Assembly: GCA_003643935.1 (NCBI GenBank)
Contig: QMLJ01000067.1
Location: 1 to 6,655 of the forward strand
DNA from: Deltaproteobacteria bacterium
GTDB lineage: Bacteria; Desulfobacterota; Desulfomonilia; UBA1062
Length of the DNA: 6,655 nucleotides
Direction: 5' to 3'
A program made the translations under genes and the position numbers. Within the stretch, counting starts at the first letter, position 1. Each line of letters starts with the position of its first letter. Positions 1 through 6,303 of this stretch are shown here, piece by piece. The notes under the pieces were generated by a model. The model did no database searches, was not told where the DNA came from, and was given only the letters and a program-made list of their open reading frames with translations.

Positions 1-165
1 GGTGTTGTGCCCCCTACAATAAACCTCGATAACCCTGATCCCGAGTGTGACCTGGACTATGTGCCAAACACAGCGCAGAGATTAGATATGAAGTACTGCA
101 TGAACAACGCCTTTGGCTTCGGGGGGCAAAACATGAGTCTCGTTATAGGAAGGAATGATTCGTGA
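1..165 (+). CDS. fabF: Beta-ketoacyl-[acyl-carrier-protein] synthase II (FabF), C-terminal fragment, cut by the left window edge
   Basis: Reading frame 1 is open from the first base to a TGA at 163-165 and gives 54 residues. It ends with features typical of the thiolase-fold condensing enzymes: a [20 protein letters not shown] stretch, then [10 protein letters not shown], the glycine-rich loop near the C-terminus (FGFGG at about residues 39-43 of the fragment). FabF elongates fatty acids in the cytoplasm by condensing malonyl-ACP with acyl-ACP. The catalytic Cys and both His residues lie upstream of the window, so activity cannot be judged here. FabF is preferred over FabB because of the [12 protein letters not shown] wording and because fabF commonly heads this gene order; FabB cannot be excluded. 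The stop codon overlaps the GTG start of rpiB by four bases (GTGA), which suggests translational coupling. Confidence 0.9.
   Translation, partial: GVVPPTINLDNPDPECDLDYVPNTAQRLDMKYCMNNAFGFGGQNMSLVIGRNDS
148..155 (+). promoter_or_regulatory. Ribosome binding site for rpiB
   Basis: GGAAGGAA lies inside the last codons of fabF and ends six bases before the GTG at 162. The strong Shine-Dalgarno match at good spacing supports the non-ATG start of rpiB. Confidence 0.65.
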
Positions 166-617
166 GGGTCGGTATTGCATGCGATCACGGTGGGTTTACC
201 CTGAAATCGCACGTAGTGGAAGTGTTGGCTGAAAATGGATGTGACGTTATAGACATGGGCACAGATTCCTTTGAGTCTGTTGACTACCCTGATTTTGCCA
301 TTAAAGCCCTGGAATCACTGGCTAAAGGGGAGTGTGACAGGATAGTCTTGATGTGTGGTACAGGCATAGGCATGTCCATGTGTGCAAACAGGGTGAAAGG
401 AGTGAGGGGAGGCCTGTGCCATGACTCTTACACGGCCCGGATGAGCAGATTGCATAACAATTCCAACTGTCTTATCCTGGGTGGGAGGACAACGGGCCCT
501 GCCGTGGCAAGGGAAATAGTCCAGATCTGGCTGAACACCCCTTTTGAAGGTGGTAGGCATCAGCGCAGACTGGACAAACTAGAGAAAATACAAGATACAG
601 TAAAAAGGGGAGCGTGA
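162..617 (+). CDS. rpiB: Ribose-5-phosphate isomerase B (RpiB/LacAB family)
   Basis: A 151-residue cytoplasmic enzyme that interconverts ribose 5-phosphate and ribulose 5-phosphate in the pentose phosphate pathway. Length matches the family (E. coli RpiB is 149). Visible motifs are the N-terminal CDHGG (residues 7-11), DYPDFA (41-46), the phosphate-loop/active-site segment [13 protein letters not shown] (65-77) with catalytic Cys65, and RLHNN (96-100), whose His98 aligns with the catalytic-site His of E. coli RpiB. A C-terminal EGGRHQRR segment also matches. Catalytic Cys and HNN favour true RpiB over LacA/LacB, whose lac operon partners are absent. The start is GTG, supported by the ribosome binding site at 148-155 and a four-base overlap with fabF. 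The product ribulose-5-P is the substrate of the RibB half of RibBA further down the operon, so a supporting role is plausible (inference). Confidence 0.95.
   Translation: MRVGIACDHGGFTLKSHVVEVLAENGCDVIDMGTDSFESVDYPDFAIKALESLAKGECDRIVLMCGTGIGMSMCANRVKGVRGGLCHDSYTARMSRLHNNSNCLILGGRTTGPAVAREIVQIWLNTPFEGGRHQRRLDKLEKIQDTVKRGA
606..612 (+). promoter_or_regulatory. Ribosome binding site deciding the glyA start
   Basis: AGGGGAG ends four bases before the ATG at 617 but only one base before the alternative GTG at 614. The spacing argues for the ATG. The site lies inside the last codons of rpiB. Confidence 0.6.
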
Positions 618-1858
618 TGAGGCATTTAAAAGATGTTGACGTGGATGTTTATTCAGCAATACAGGAGGAACTTTCCAGGCAGAGGAACAAGCTGGAGCTG
701 ATTGCATCCGAGAACATTGTTAGTGAAGCTGTGCTGGAGGCCCAGGGATGTGTAATGACGAACAAGTACGCTGAGGGATACCCTGGGAAGAGGTATTACG
801 GTGGGTGCGAGTATGTTGATAAGGCCGAGGCCCTGGCAGTGGAGCGTGCAAAGGCACTATTTGGGGCAGAACATGCAAATGTACAACCTCATTCCGGAAC
901 GCAGGCAAATATGGCTGTATACTTTACTATAATGGAACCAGGTGACACGTACTTGGGCATGAACCTTTCCCACGGTGGGCATCTATCCATGGGTTCCCCG
1001 GTCAACTTCTCGGGAAAGATATACAATGTAGTGCCATATGGCGTGAGGAAGGATGATCATAGAATAGACTACGACCAGGTGAAGGACCTTGCAAGGAAGC
1101 ACAGGCCCAAACTCATTATAGCAGGGGCCAGTGCCTATCCCAGGATAATAGATTATGCCAAGTTCAGGGAGATTGCCGACGAGGTGGGCGCATACCTGAT
1201 GGTTGACATGGCACACATAGCAGGTCTGATTGCCGCGGGCCTGCATCCAAATCCAGTACCCTATGCCGACTTTGTTACCACGACGACCCACAAGACACTA
1301 CGCGGTCCAAGGGGAGGCATGATCCTTTGCAAGGAGGAATTTGCAAAGAAGCTCAACTCAACGGTGTTTCCTGGCATGCAGGGTGGGCCTCTTATGCACG
1401 TGATAGCTGCCAAGGCAGTGGCATTAAAAGAGGCAATGAGCGAGGATTTCAACGCGTATCAGGCACAGATTGTAAAGAATGCAAAGGCCATGGCTGATGT
1501 GCTTATTCAGAACGGGTTTGATCTGATATCAGGGGGTACTGACAATCACCTAATACTAGTTGACCTTAACAACAAGGGTTTGACAGGAAAGGAAGCAGAG
1601 GCATACCTGGATGAGGCATGGATAACCGTAAACAAGAATACCATTCCCTTTGAAACAAGGAGTCCGTTTATTACCTCAGGTATAAGGATAGGTACGCCTG
1701 CCATAACTACGCGTGGCATGAAGGAAGACGAAATGAGGGAAATAGCAACCATGATAGCCAGTGTCATTGATTCAAGGGGGGATAAGAAGGTGATAGATAC
1801 CGTGAGGGAAGGTGTAAAGGAACTCACAGAGAGATTTCCGATATACCAGGGTATGTAG
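617..1858 (+). CDS. glyA: Serine hydroxymethyltransferase
   Basis: A 413-residue PLP enzyme that converts serine and tetrahydrofolate to glycine and 5,10-methylene-THF, the main cytoplasmic source of one-carbon units. Length fits bacterial GlyA (E. coli 417). Diagnostic stretches are [11 protein letters not shown] (26-36), [21 protein letters not shown] (48-68), [11 protein letters not shown] (92-102), the GGH loop (120-122), DMAHIAGL (197-204) and [14 protein letters not shown] (221-234) with the PLP-binding Lys226. The C-terminus carries [14 protein letters not shown]. The residue after GGHLS is Met125 where most family members have His (GGHLTHG). The first codon could also be GTG at 614, adding one Met, but the Shine-Dalgarno spacing favours the ATG at 617, which shares one base with the rpiB stop (TGATG). 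Three bases separate it from nrdR. Confidence 0.97.
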   Translation: MRHLKDVDVDVYSAIQEELSRQRNKLELIASENIVSEAVLEAQGCVMTNKYAEGYPGKRYYGGCEYVDKAEALAVERAKALFGAEHANVQPHSGTQANMAVYFTIMEPGDTYLGMNLSHGGHLSMGSPVNFSGKIYNVVPYGVRKDDHRIDYDQVKDLARKHRPKLIIAGASAYPRIIDYAKFREIADEVGAYLMVDMAHIAGLIAAGLHPNPVPYADFVTTTTHKTLRGPRGGMILCKEEFAKKLNSTVFPGMQGGPLMHVIAAKAVALKEAMSEDFNAYQAQIVKNAKAMADVLIQNGFDLISGGTDNHLILVDLNNKGLTGKEAEAYLDEAWITVNKNTIPFETRSPFITSGIRIGTPAITTRGMKEDEMREIATMIASVIDSRGDKKVIDTVREGVKELTERFPIYQGM

Positions 1859-1861
1859 ATC

Positions 1862-2326
1862 ATGAAATGTCCCCGATGTTCTGGGGTCAGGGACAAGGTC
1901 ATACAGTCCAGACTCAGCCGCGACGGCTCATCTATAAGGCGCAGGAGGCAATGTCTTAACTGCGGTTACCGTTTTACTACCTACGAAAGGATAGAAGAAT
2001 TTACACCGGTTGTTATAAAAAAAGACGGAACTAGGCAGGCCTTTATGCCTGAGAAGATAGTCTCCGGGATTATGAAGGCCTGCGAAAAAAGACCTGTAAG
2101 CATGGATGATATAGAGGCGATAAGGGATTCCATTATACAGGAGATACAATCTGGAGGCGAAAAGGAAGTATCGTCTTCCTTTGTTGGGGAGAAGGTCATG
2201 AACGCACTCCATGAACTGGATCCTGTTGCATACGTGAGGTTTGCTTCTGTCTACCGGGAATTCAAGGATGTCGACGAGTTCATGGATGAGATAAGGCACT
2301 TTATAAAGAACAAGAACGATATTTGA
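1862..2326 (+). CDS. nrdR: Transcriptional repressor NrdR
   Basis: A 154-residue regulator (E. coli NrdR is 149) that represses ribonucleotide reductase genes in response to ATP/dATP. The N-terminal zinc ribbon has its four cysteines at 3, 6, 31 and 34 (CPRC and CLNC), followed by GYRFTTYERIE (35-45). The basic run SIRRRRQC (24-31) is typical. The ATP-cone domain starts around residue 49 with VVIKKDGTRQAF and continues through PEKI to the YVRFASVYREFKD region, which is the family signature near the end. One oddity is VIQSR at 13-17, where the usual wording is V-x-D-S-R. The start is ATG three bases after glyA; the only Shine-Dalgarno candidate is a modest AGGG at 1848-1851, ten bases upstream. 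No ribonucleotide reductase gene and no recognisable paired NrdR box is in the window, so its targets are elsewhere. Confidence 0.96.
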   Translation: MKCPRCSGVRDKVIQSRLSRDGSSIRRRRQCLNCGYRFTTYERIEEFTPVVIKKDGTRQAFMPEKIVSGIMKACEKRPVSMDDIEAIRDSIIQEIQSGGEKEVSSSFVGEKVMNALHELDPVAYVRFASVYREFKDVDEFMDEIRHFIKNKNDI

Positions 2327-2334
2327 CTAATGAC

Positions 2335-3423
2335 ATGATGCAAGATACTTTAAGAGAAGATAGGGTCTTCATGGGGCAGGCAATAAGGCTTGCCATGAAA
2401 GGCCTTGGTAGGACCGCACCGAATCCACCTGTGGGCTCTATCATAGTGGATAAGGGTAAGGTTGTAGGTGAAGGATTTCATCCAAAAGCAGGCATGCCCC
2501 ATGCAGAGGTCTATGCATTAAGGGCTGCAGGGGAAGCTGCAAGAGGTGCGAGTATGTATGTAACCCTTGAGCCCTGCGTTCACCATGGTAAGACCCCGCC
2601 GTGCGTGGATGCCATAATATCAGCAGGGATAAAGAGGGTCGTTATAGGTGCAGCAGATCCGAATCCAGTAGTTAAAGGTAAGGGGATAGAGAAGCTAAAG
2701 GCACATGGCATAGATGTCAGCCTTGGCGTGATGCAACAAGAATGCGAAGAGCTTATAAGCTGGTATACCAAATGGATGGTGTACAAGAGACCTTATGTAA
2801 TCCTGAAGGCGGCCATGACACTTGATGGAAGGATAGCAACGGCCACTGGCGACTCCAAATGGATAACATCTGAAGAGTCCAGGAAGATGGTCCATGAACT
2901 GAGAAATCAAGTAGATGCGGTACTGGTTGGCATAGGTACGGTAATAAAGGATGACCCTTTACTCACGTGCAGGATACCCGGGGGAAGGGATCCGCTCAGG
3001 GTGGTAGTGGACAAAGACCTTGAAATCCCCCCGGATGCCAAGTGTGTAGGCAAAGGGTGCCTGGTATTTACCCTCAAGGACCTAGGTGAAAGGAAAGACC
3101 TTTCTGCCAATGGCGCAAGCCTGGTAAGGCTTGACATGGATACAGAGGGGAGGATCCCTTGGGACGACATGCTTGCCTACCTGGGGCGCATGGGTTTGCA
3201 TGCACTGATGGTGGAAGGAGGTAGCAGTATCAACTCGTCTATCCTTAAGGCGAGAAAGGTGGACAGGATACTTGCCTTTATTGCACCGAAGATCATGGGT
3301 GGGGGACTACCTGTTGTGGACTGGGACTCTCCTGACAGGGTGGAGGATGCCAGGCGTGTTCGAATAACCGGTGTAAAGACGGTCGGTGCAGATGCGCTCA
3401 TTGAAGCGGTAACAAGGACATAG
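2335..3423 (+). CDS. ribD: Bifunctional diaminohydroxyphosphoribosylaminopyrimidine deaminase / 5-amino-6-(5-phosphoribosylamino)uracil reductase
   Basis: Catalyses the second and third committed steps of riboflavin synthesis in the cytoplasm. With the ATG at 2335 it has 362 residues (E. coli RibD 367). The N-terminal deaminase domain (about 10-140) has PNPPVG, the zinc ligands His56 and catalytic Glu58 in HAE, then Cys81 and Cys90 in PCVHHGKTPPC. The C-terminal NADPH-dependent reductase domain begins near 153 with YVILKAAMTLDGRIA and has SKWITS (174-179), DDPLLT (206-211) and VEGG (293-296). Start choice is uncertain. A TTG at 2323 overlaps the nrdR stop (TTGA) and would add four residues, and an adjacent ATG lies at 2338. 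None has a clear Shine-Dalgarno, so translation probably depends on coupling to nrdR. Nine bases separate its stop from ribE. Confidence 0.95.
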   Translation: MMQDTLREDRVFMGQAIRLAMKGLGRTAPNPPVGSIIVDKGKVVGEGFHPKAGMPHAEVYALRAAGEAARGASMYVTLEPCVHHGKTPPCVDAIISAGIKRVVIGAADPNPVVKGKGIEKLKAHGIDVSLGVMQQECEELISWYTKWMVYKRPYVILKAAMTLDGRIATATGDSKWITSEESRKMVHELRNQVDAVLVGIGTVIKDDPLLTCRIPGGRDPLRVVVDKDLEIPPDAKCVGKGCLVFTLKDLGERKDLSANGASLVRLDMDTEGRIPWDDMLAYLGRMGLHALMVEGGSSINSSILKARKVDRILAFIAPKIMGGGLPVVDWDSPDRVEDARRVRITGVKTVGADALIEAVTRT

Positions 3424-3432
3424 GGGCCATAG

Positions 3433-4068
3433 ATGTTTACCGGGATTATAGAGGCCGTGGGCACTGTCTTAGGTGTTAAGGCATATGGTAAGGGTTACGA
3501 GCTGAAGGTGGATTCCTCCCTTGACCTTTCCGGGGAGAAAGTGGGCGATAGCATTGCAGTTGACGGGGTCTGCCTGACCGTGACCTCCATTGATAAAGGT
3601 GTGTTCAGCGTTATTGCATCCCAGGAAACTCTCTCCAGGAGTACGCTCTCACTGTGCAGGCCTGGACAGAAGGTAAACATAGAGCGGGCACTAAGGCTAT
3701 TTGACCGCCTGGGGGGTCATATAGTGCTGGGGCACGTTGACACCATGGGACAAATCAAGGAAAAGACCAGGACAGGTGAGTCCACAGGGATAAAGGTGAC
3801 TTTTGACAAGCGGTTTGCCAAGTATGTAATAGAAAAGGGATCTGTTGCCATAGACGGAATCTCTCTGACCATAAACAGTGTAGAGGATTCAGTGATCGAG
3901 GTAAACATAATACCTCACACAGCTGTATCGACTTCCTTGACACTTAAAAGACCGGGTGATAGTGTGAATATTGAATTCGACATCCTAGGGAAATACGTGG
4001 AGAGCCTTCTGGGCCATGGAAAGGATAAGAGACTGGAAGACCTGCTGAAGAAGCAGGGAATGATGTGA
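3433..4068 (+). CDS. ribE: Riboflavin synthase, alpha subunit
   Basis: A 211-residue enzyme (E. coli 213) that dismutates two 6,7-dimethyl-8-ribityllumazine molecules to riboflavin plus the pyrimidine that RibH recycles. The invariant N-terminus MFTGIIE is present and fixes the start; AGGGG at 3422-3426 sits six bases upstream. Two tandem lumazine-binding domains are visible: domain 1 (about 1-97) with VGDSIAVDGVCLTV (37-50), ETLSRSTL (65-72) and VNIERAL (81-87); domain 2 (about 98-195) with KGSVAIDGISLTIN (135-148), PHTAVSTSL (161-169) and VNIEFDILGKYVE (178-190). The linker segment reads FDRLGGHIVLGHVD (90-103). Both His are kept, but Leu99 replaces the Ser usual in SGHVD. Named ribE here in the B. 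subtilis sense (called ribC in E. coli). It is followed by the only sizeable gap in the operon. Confidence 0.96.
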   Translation: MFTGIIEAVGTVLGVKAYGKGYELKVDSSLDLSGEKVGDSIAVDGVCLTVTSIDKGVFSVIASQETLSRSTLSLCRPGQKVNIERALRLFDRLGGHIVLGHVDTMGQIKEKTRTGESTGIKVTFDKRFAKYVIEKGSVAIDGISLTINSVEDSVIEVNIIPHTAVSTSLTLKRPGDSVNIEFDILGKYVESLLGHGKDKRLEDLLKKQGMM

Positions 4069-4216
4069 GAATAGGCGTCTGGCGCTGGGAAAACCATGGG
4101 GTTTTACAACGGACAACGCAAGGAACGAGAGGTTGGGGGCGAGTGAGACCCAGCAGGAATTATTATAGCAATTAAAGATAATGGTCTTAGAGTAAAGGAC
4201 AAAAGGGAGAGAGAAG
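4069..4216 (+). other. Intergenic region between ribE and ribBA, with possible structured RNA
   Basis: At 148 bases this is the only gap in the operon longer than a dozen bases. It contains nested pairing potential: GCTGGG (4084-4089) with CCCAGC (4149-4154), enclosing a hairpin AAAACC/GGTTTT (4090-4095 with 4100-4105, loop ATGG) that abuts the outer helix. An AT-rich stretch follows (about 4158-4185), then a purine-rich ribosome binding site. It does not resemble the FMN riboswitch, whose conserved core blocks are absent. Short ORFs cross it, the best being a GTG-started 36-codon frame (4065-4175) with no recognisable product. Function is unknown: it may be a leader or processing element for ribBA, or simply decayed sequence. 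Confidence 0.4.
4205..4209 (+). promoter_or_regulatory. Ribosome binding site for ribBA
   Basis: GGGAG within a purine-rich run (4201-4216) ends seven bases before the ATG at 4217. It is one of the clearest Shine-Dalgarno sites in the window, so ribBA is probably initiated independently of ribE. Confidence 0.7.
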
Positions 4217-5419
4217 ATGCCAACATGCAGTGTGGAAGAGGCACTGGAAGAACTGCGCAACGGCAGGATGATAGTCCTTGTTGATGACGAGGATAGGGAG
4301 AACGAGGGCGACCTCACCATGGCTGCGCAATTCGTTACCAAGGATGCCATAAACTTCATGGCAAAGTACGGCAGGGGCTTGATCTGTCTTGCCTTGGACC
4401 AGTCCATAGCAGATAGGCTAGACCTGCCCATGATGGTAAGGGACAACACGAGTCGTTTCGGGACTGCCTTTACCGTGTCCATAGATGCCAAGGAAGGTAT
4501 TACAACAGGTATATCTGCTGCAGACAGGGCAGTTACCATAAGAAAGGCCGTTGAAGATGGAACAAGGCCTGACGATTTGGTAAGACCCGGCCACGTGTTT
4601 CCCCTGAGGGCAAAGAAGGGCGGGGTGCTTGTAAGGACAGGCCAGACAGAGGGTTCCGTTGACCTCTGCAAGATGGCAGGGCTCAAGCCGGGAGCAGTAA
4701 TCTGCGAGATTATGAAGGAAGATGGTACTATGGCCAGGAGGCCTGACCTTGAGGTGTTTGCAAAGCAGCATGGTCTGAAGATATGCACGGTAGCGGACGT
4801 AATAGCTCACAGGATAAAGACGGAGACGCTGGTAAGAGAGGTTGTAAGGGCGAGTTTACCCACAAAGTATGGTGATTTCGACCTGGTTGGATTTGATAAC
4901 GACATAGATCACAAGGAGCACGTGGCACTCGTGAAGGGCGATATAAGCCCGGACGATCCGGTACTCGTGAGGGTCCACTCCGAGTGCCTTACAGGTGATG
5001 TCTTTGGATCAAGAAGATGCGACTGCGGTGAACAGCTGCATAATAGCATGATGATGATTGAAAAGGAAGGCAAGGGTGTAATCGTTTACATGAGGCAGGA
5101 GGGCAGGGGTATAGGGCTGATAAACAAGCTCAGGGCATATCACCTCCAGGAGAACGGCAAAGACACGGTAGAGGCCAATATAGAACTAGGCTTTCCTCCT
5201 GACCTGCGGGATTATGGCCTGGGTGCACAGATCCTGGTTGCCCTTGGTGTAAAGAAAATGAGGCTAATGACGAACAACCCCAAGAAGATAATAGGCCTTG
5301 AAGGTTACGGCCTTGAGATAGTGGAAAGGGTTCCCATAGAGATTCCACCCAACGATAAAAACAAGGATTACCTGAAGACAAAGAAAGATAAGATGGGGCA
5401 CATCCTGGAGGTGGTGTAG
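4217..5419 (+). CDS. ribBA: Bifunctional 3,4-dihydroxy-2-butanone-4-phosphate synthase / GTP cyclohydrolase II
   Basis: A 400-residue fusion of the usual RibBA length that performs both entry reactions of riboflavin synthesis: ribulose-5-P to DHBP plus formate, and GTP to the pyrimidine substrate of RibD. The N-terminal DHBP synthase domain (about 5-202) has [12 protein letters not shown] (23-34), [11 protein letters not shown] (77-87), [10 protein letters not shown] (96-105), [10 protein letters not shown] (123-132) and [11 protein letters not shown] (168-178). The C-terminal GTP cyclohydrolase II domain (about 207-400) has [21 protein letters not shown] (251-271) with zinc ligands Cys257, Cys268 and Cys270, RQEGRGIGL (293-301), [12 protein letters not shown] (329-340) and MTNNPKKI (351-358). 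The cyclohydrolase motifs are complete, unlike the degenerate C-terminal half described for the RibBX-type variant. One point to check is [11 protein letters not shown] (140-150): Gln143 occupies the position of the metal-binding His153 of E. coli RibB. I believe this wording recurs in related RibBA proteins, but I could not verify that. Confidence 0.96.
   Translation: MPTCSVEEALEELRNGRMIVLVDDEDRENEGDLTMAAQFVTKDAINFMAKYGRGLICLALDQSIADRLDLPMMVRDNTSRFGTAFTVSIDAKEGITTGISAADRAVTIRKAVEDGTRPDDLVRPGHVFPLRAKKGGVLVRTGQTEGSVDLCKMAGLKPGAVICEIMKEDGTMARRPDLEVFAKQHGLKICTVADVIAHRIKTETLVREVVRASLPTKYGDFDLVGFDNDIDHKEHVALVKGDISPDDPVLVRVHSECLTGDVFGSRRCDCGEQLHNSMMMIEKEGKGVIVYMRQEGRGIGLINKLRAYHLQENGKDTVEANIELGFPPDLRDYGLGAQILVALGVKKMRLMTNNPKKIIGLEGYGLEIVERVPIEIPPNDKNKDYLKTKKDKMGHILEVV
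5407..5412 (+). promoter_or_regulatory. Ribosome binding site for ribH
   Basis: GGAGGT inside the last codons of ribBA ends seven bases before the ATG of ribH at 5420. It is a near-perfect Shine-Dalgarno, fitting the high copy number needed for a lumazine synthase that usually assembles into 60-subunit or pentameric particles. Confidence 0.75.
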
Positions 5420-5884
5420 ATGGCAAAGTCAGTTGAAGGGAAGCTCACCGGGAAGGGGAAAAAAGTTGCACTGGTTGTAAGCAGATTCAATAACTTTATA
5501 ACAGAGAGGCTGGTGGATGGTGCCTTGGATGCCCTCTTGAGGCATGGTGTCAAGGACGATGATATCTCAATCTTCAGGGTGCCCGGCTCGTTTGAGATAC
5601 CACCTGTTGCAAGGCGGCTGGCTGCAAGCGGGACATTTGACGGCATACTCTGCCTGGGTGCAGTGATAAGGGGGTCGACTCCACACTTTGATTACATATC
5701 CTCAGAGGTTAGCAAGGGCATCGCTCAGGTTGCGCTTGCCTCAAACTGCCCTGTTATATTCGGGGTATTGACTACTGATACCATAGAACAGGCCATTGAG
5801 AGGGCAGGCACGAAATCAGGTAACAAGGGGTTCGATTCCGCTCTAGGCCTTATCGAGATGATGGATCTGTATTCAAGACTCTGA
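5420..5884 (+). CDS. ribH: 6,7-dimethyl-8-ribityllumazine synthase
   Basis: A 154-residue enzyme (E. coli 156) that condenses 5-amino-6-ribitylaminouracil with 3,4-dihydroxy-2-butanone 4-phosphate to give the substrate of RibE. Recognisable elements are VVSRFNNFI (19-27) with the substrate-stacking Phe23, RVPGSFEIP (53-61), [14 protein letters not shown] (80-93) with catalytic-site His89, and the phosphate/partner-subunit segment [17 protein letters not shown] (114-130) with Arg128. Position 86 is Ser where Glu or Asp is common (GAVIRG-E/D/S-TPH), an accepted variation. The ATG follows the ribBA stop directly, with no spacer, and has a strong ribosome binding site. This is the last riboflavin gene of the cassette; eight bases separate it from nusB. 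Confidence 0.97.
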   Translation: MAKSVEGKLTGKGKKVALVVSRFNNFITERLVDGALDALLRHGVKDDDISIFRVPGSFEIPPVARRLAASGTFDGILCLGAVIRGSTPHFDYISSEVSKGIAQVALASNCPVIFGVLTTDTIEQAIERAGTKSGNKGFDSALGLIEMMDLYSRL

Positions 5885-5892
5885 CATGGGAC

Positions 5893-6303
5893 ATGAAGAT
5901 CAGATCAAAGGCCAGAGAGGTAGCATTGCAATACCTCTATCAGATAGACATAACTAGGGCGCATACGGAGAAAACCCTCAGCGAATTTGTTGATAACTTC
6001 GTGACAGACAAGAGGGTACTTCCCTATGCCATTGAGTTGATCCAGGGCGTTTGCTCCCACCTCTCAGATATCGATAGCATGATAGATAAGGTATCAGAGA
6101 ACTGGAGTGTAATGCGAATGGCGAGCATAGATAGAAATATCCTGAGGATATCTGCATATGAACTTCTCTACAGTCCTGATATACCTTACAAGGTAGCGAT
6201 AAACGAAGGCATAGAGCTGGCAAAACGTTTTGGGTCACCCAATTTCCCACCGTTTGTTAACGGAGTGCTTGACAGGCTTAAAGATAGGGATCGTTTAGGA
6301 TGA
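5893..6303 (+). CDS. nusB: Transcription antitermination factor NusB
   Basis: A 136-residue all-helical RNA-binding protein (E. coli 139) that, with NusE/S10, NusA and NusG, binds boxA in rRNA operon leaders to prevent premature termination. The N-terminus has RSKAREVALQYLYQ (4-17). The C-terminal half has the family core NWSVMRMASIDRNILRISAYEL (70-91), DIPYKVAINEGIELAKRFG (96-114) and FVNGVLDRL (121-129). The start at 5893 gives the expected N-terminus. The Shine-Dalgarno is weak (TGGG at 5887-5890, too close), so translation probably relies on coupling to the strongly initiated ribH. An ATG at 5886 is out of frame. The stop overlaps the next start by four bases (ATGA). No boxA-regulated rRNA leader is in the window. 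Confidence 0.95.
   Translation: MKIRSKAREVALQYLYQIDITRAHTEKTLSEFVDNFVTDKRVLPYAIELIQGVCSHLSDIDSMIDKVSENWSVMRMASIDRNILRISAYELLYSPDIPYKVAINEGIELAKRFGSPNFPPFVNGVLDRLKDRDRLG

Noticed and set aside
1859..1861. NrdR boxes for autoregulation near nrdR
   Set aside because: Only three bases separate glyA and nrdR, and I see no paired ACAC-w-ATAT-type palindromes near this or any other gene start in the window.
4090..4105. AAAACC-ATGG-GGTTTT hairpin as an intrinsic terminator after ribE
   Set aside because: The stem is AU-rich, the T run is part of the stem rather than following it, and the sequence after it (ACAACGG) is not a U tract.
4154..4182. Internal promoter for ribBA with GATAAT (4177-4182) as a -10, or an antisense promoter with TATAAT on the minus strand (4162-4167)
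   Set aside because: The hexamers at -35 spacing (CAGGAA on the plus strand, CTAAGA on the minus strand) match TTGACA poorly; AT-rich DNA easily gives a -10 look-alike.
4069..4216. FMN riboswitch upstream of ribBA
   Set aside because: The conserved RFN-element core blocks (for example GGGTGAAATTCCC and GACGGTATAGTC-like segments) are absent, and the gap is close to the minimum size for that riboswitch.
3985..4788. A 267-codon minus-strand ORF spanning the ribE end, the gap and the first half of ribBA
   Set aside because: It lies antisense to two certain genes for most of its length, has low-complexity Ser/Leu-rich composition typical of antisense shadows, and shows no recognisable domain or ribosome binding site context.
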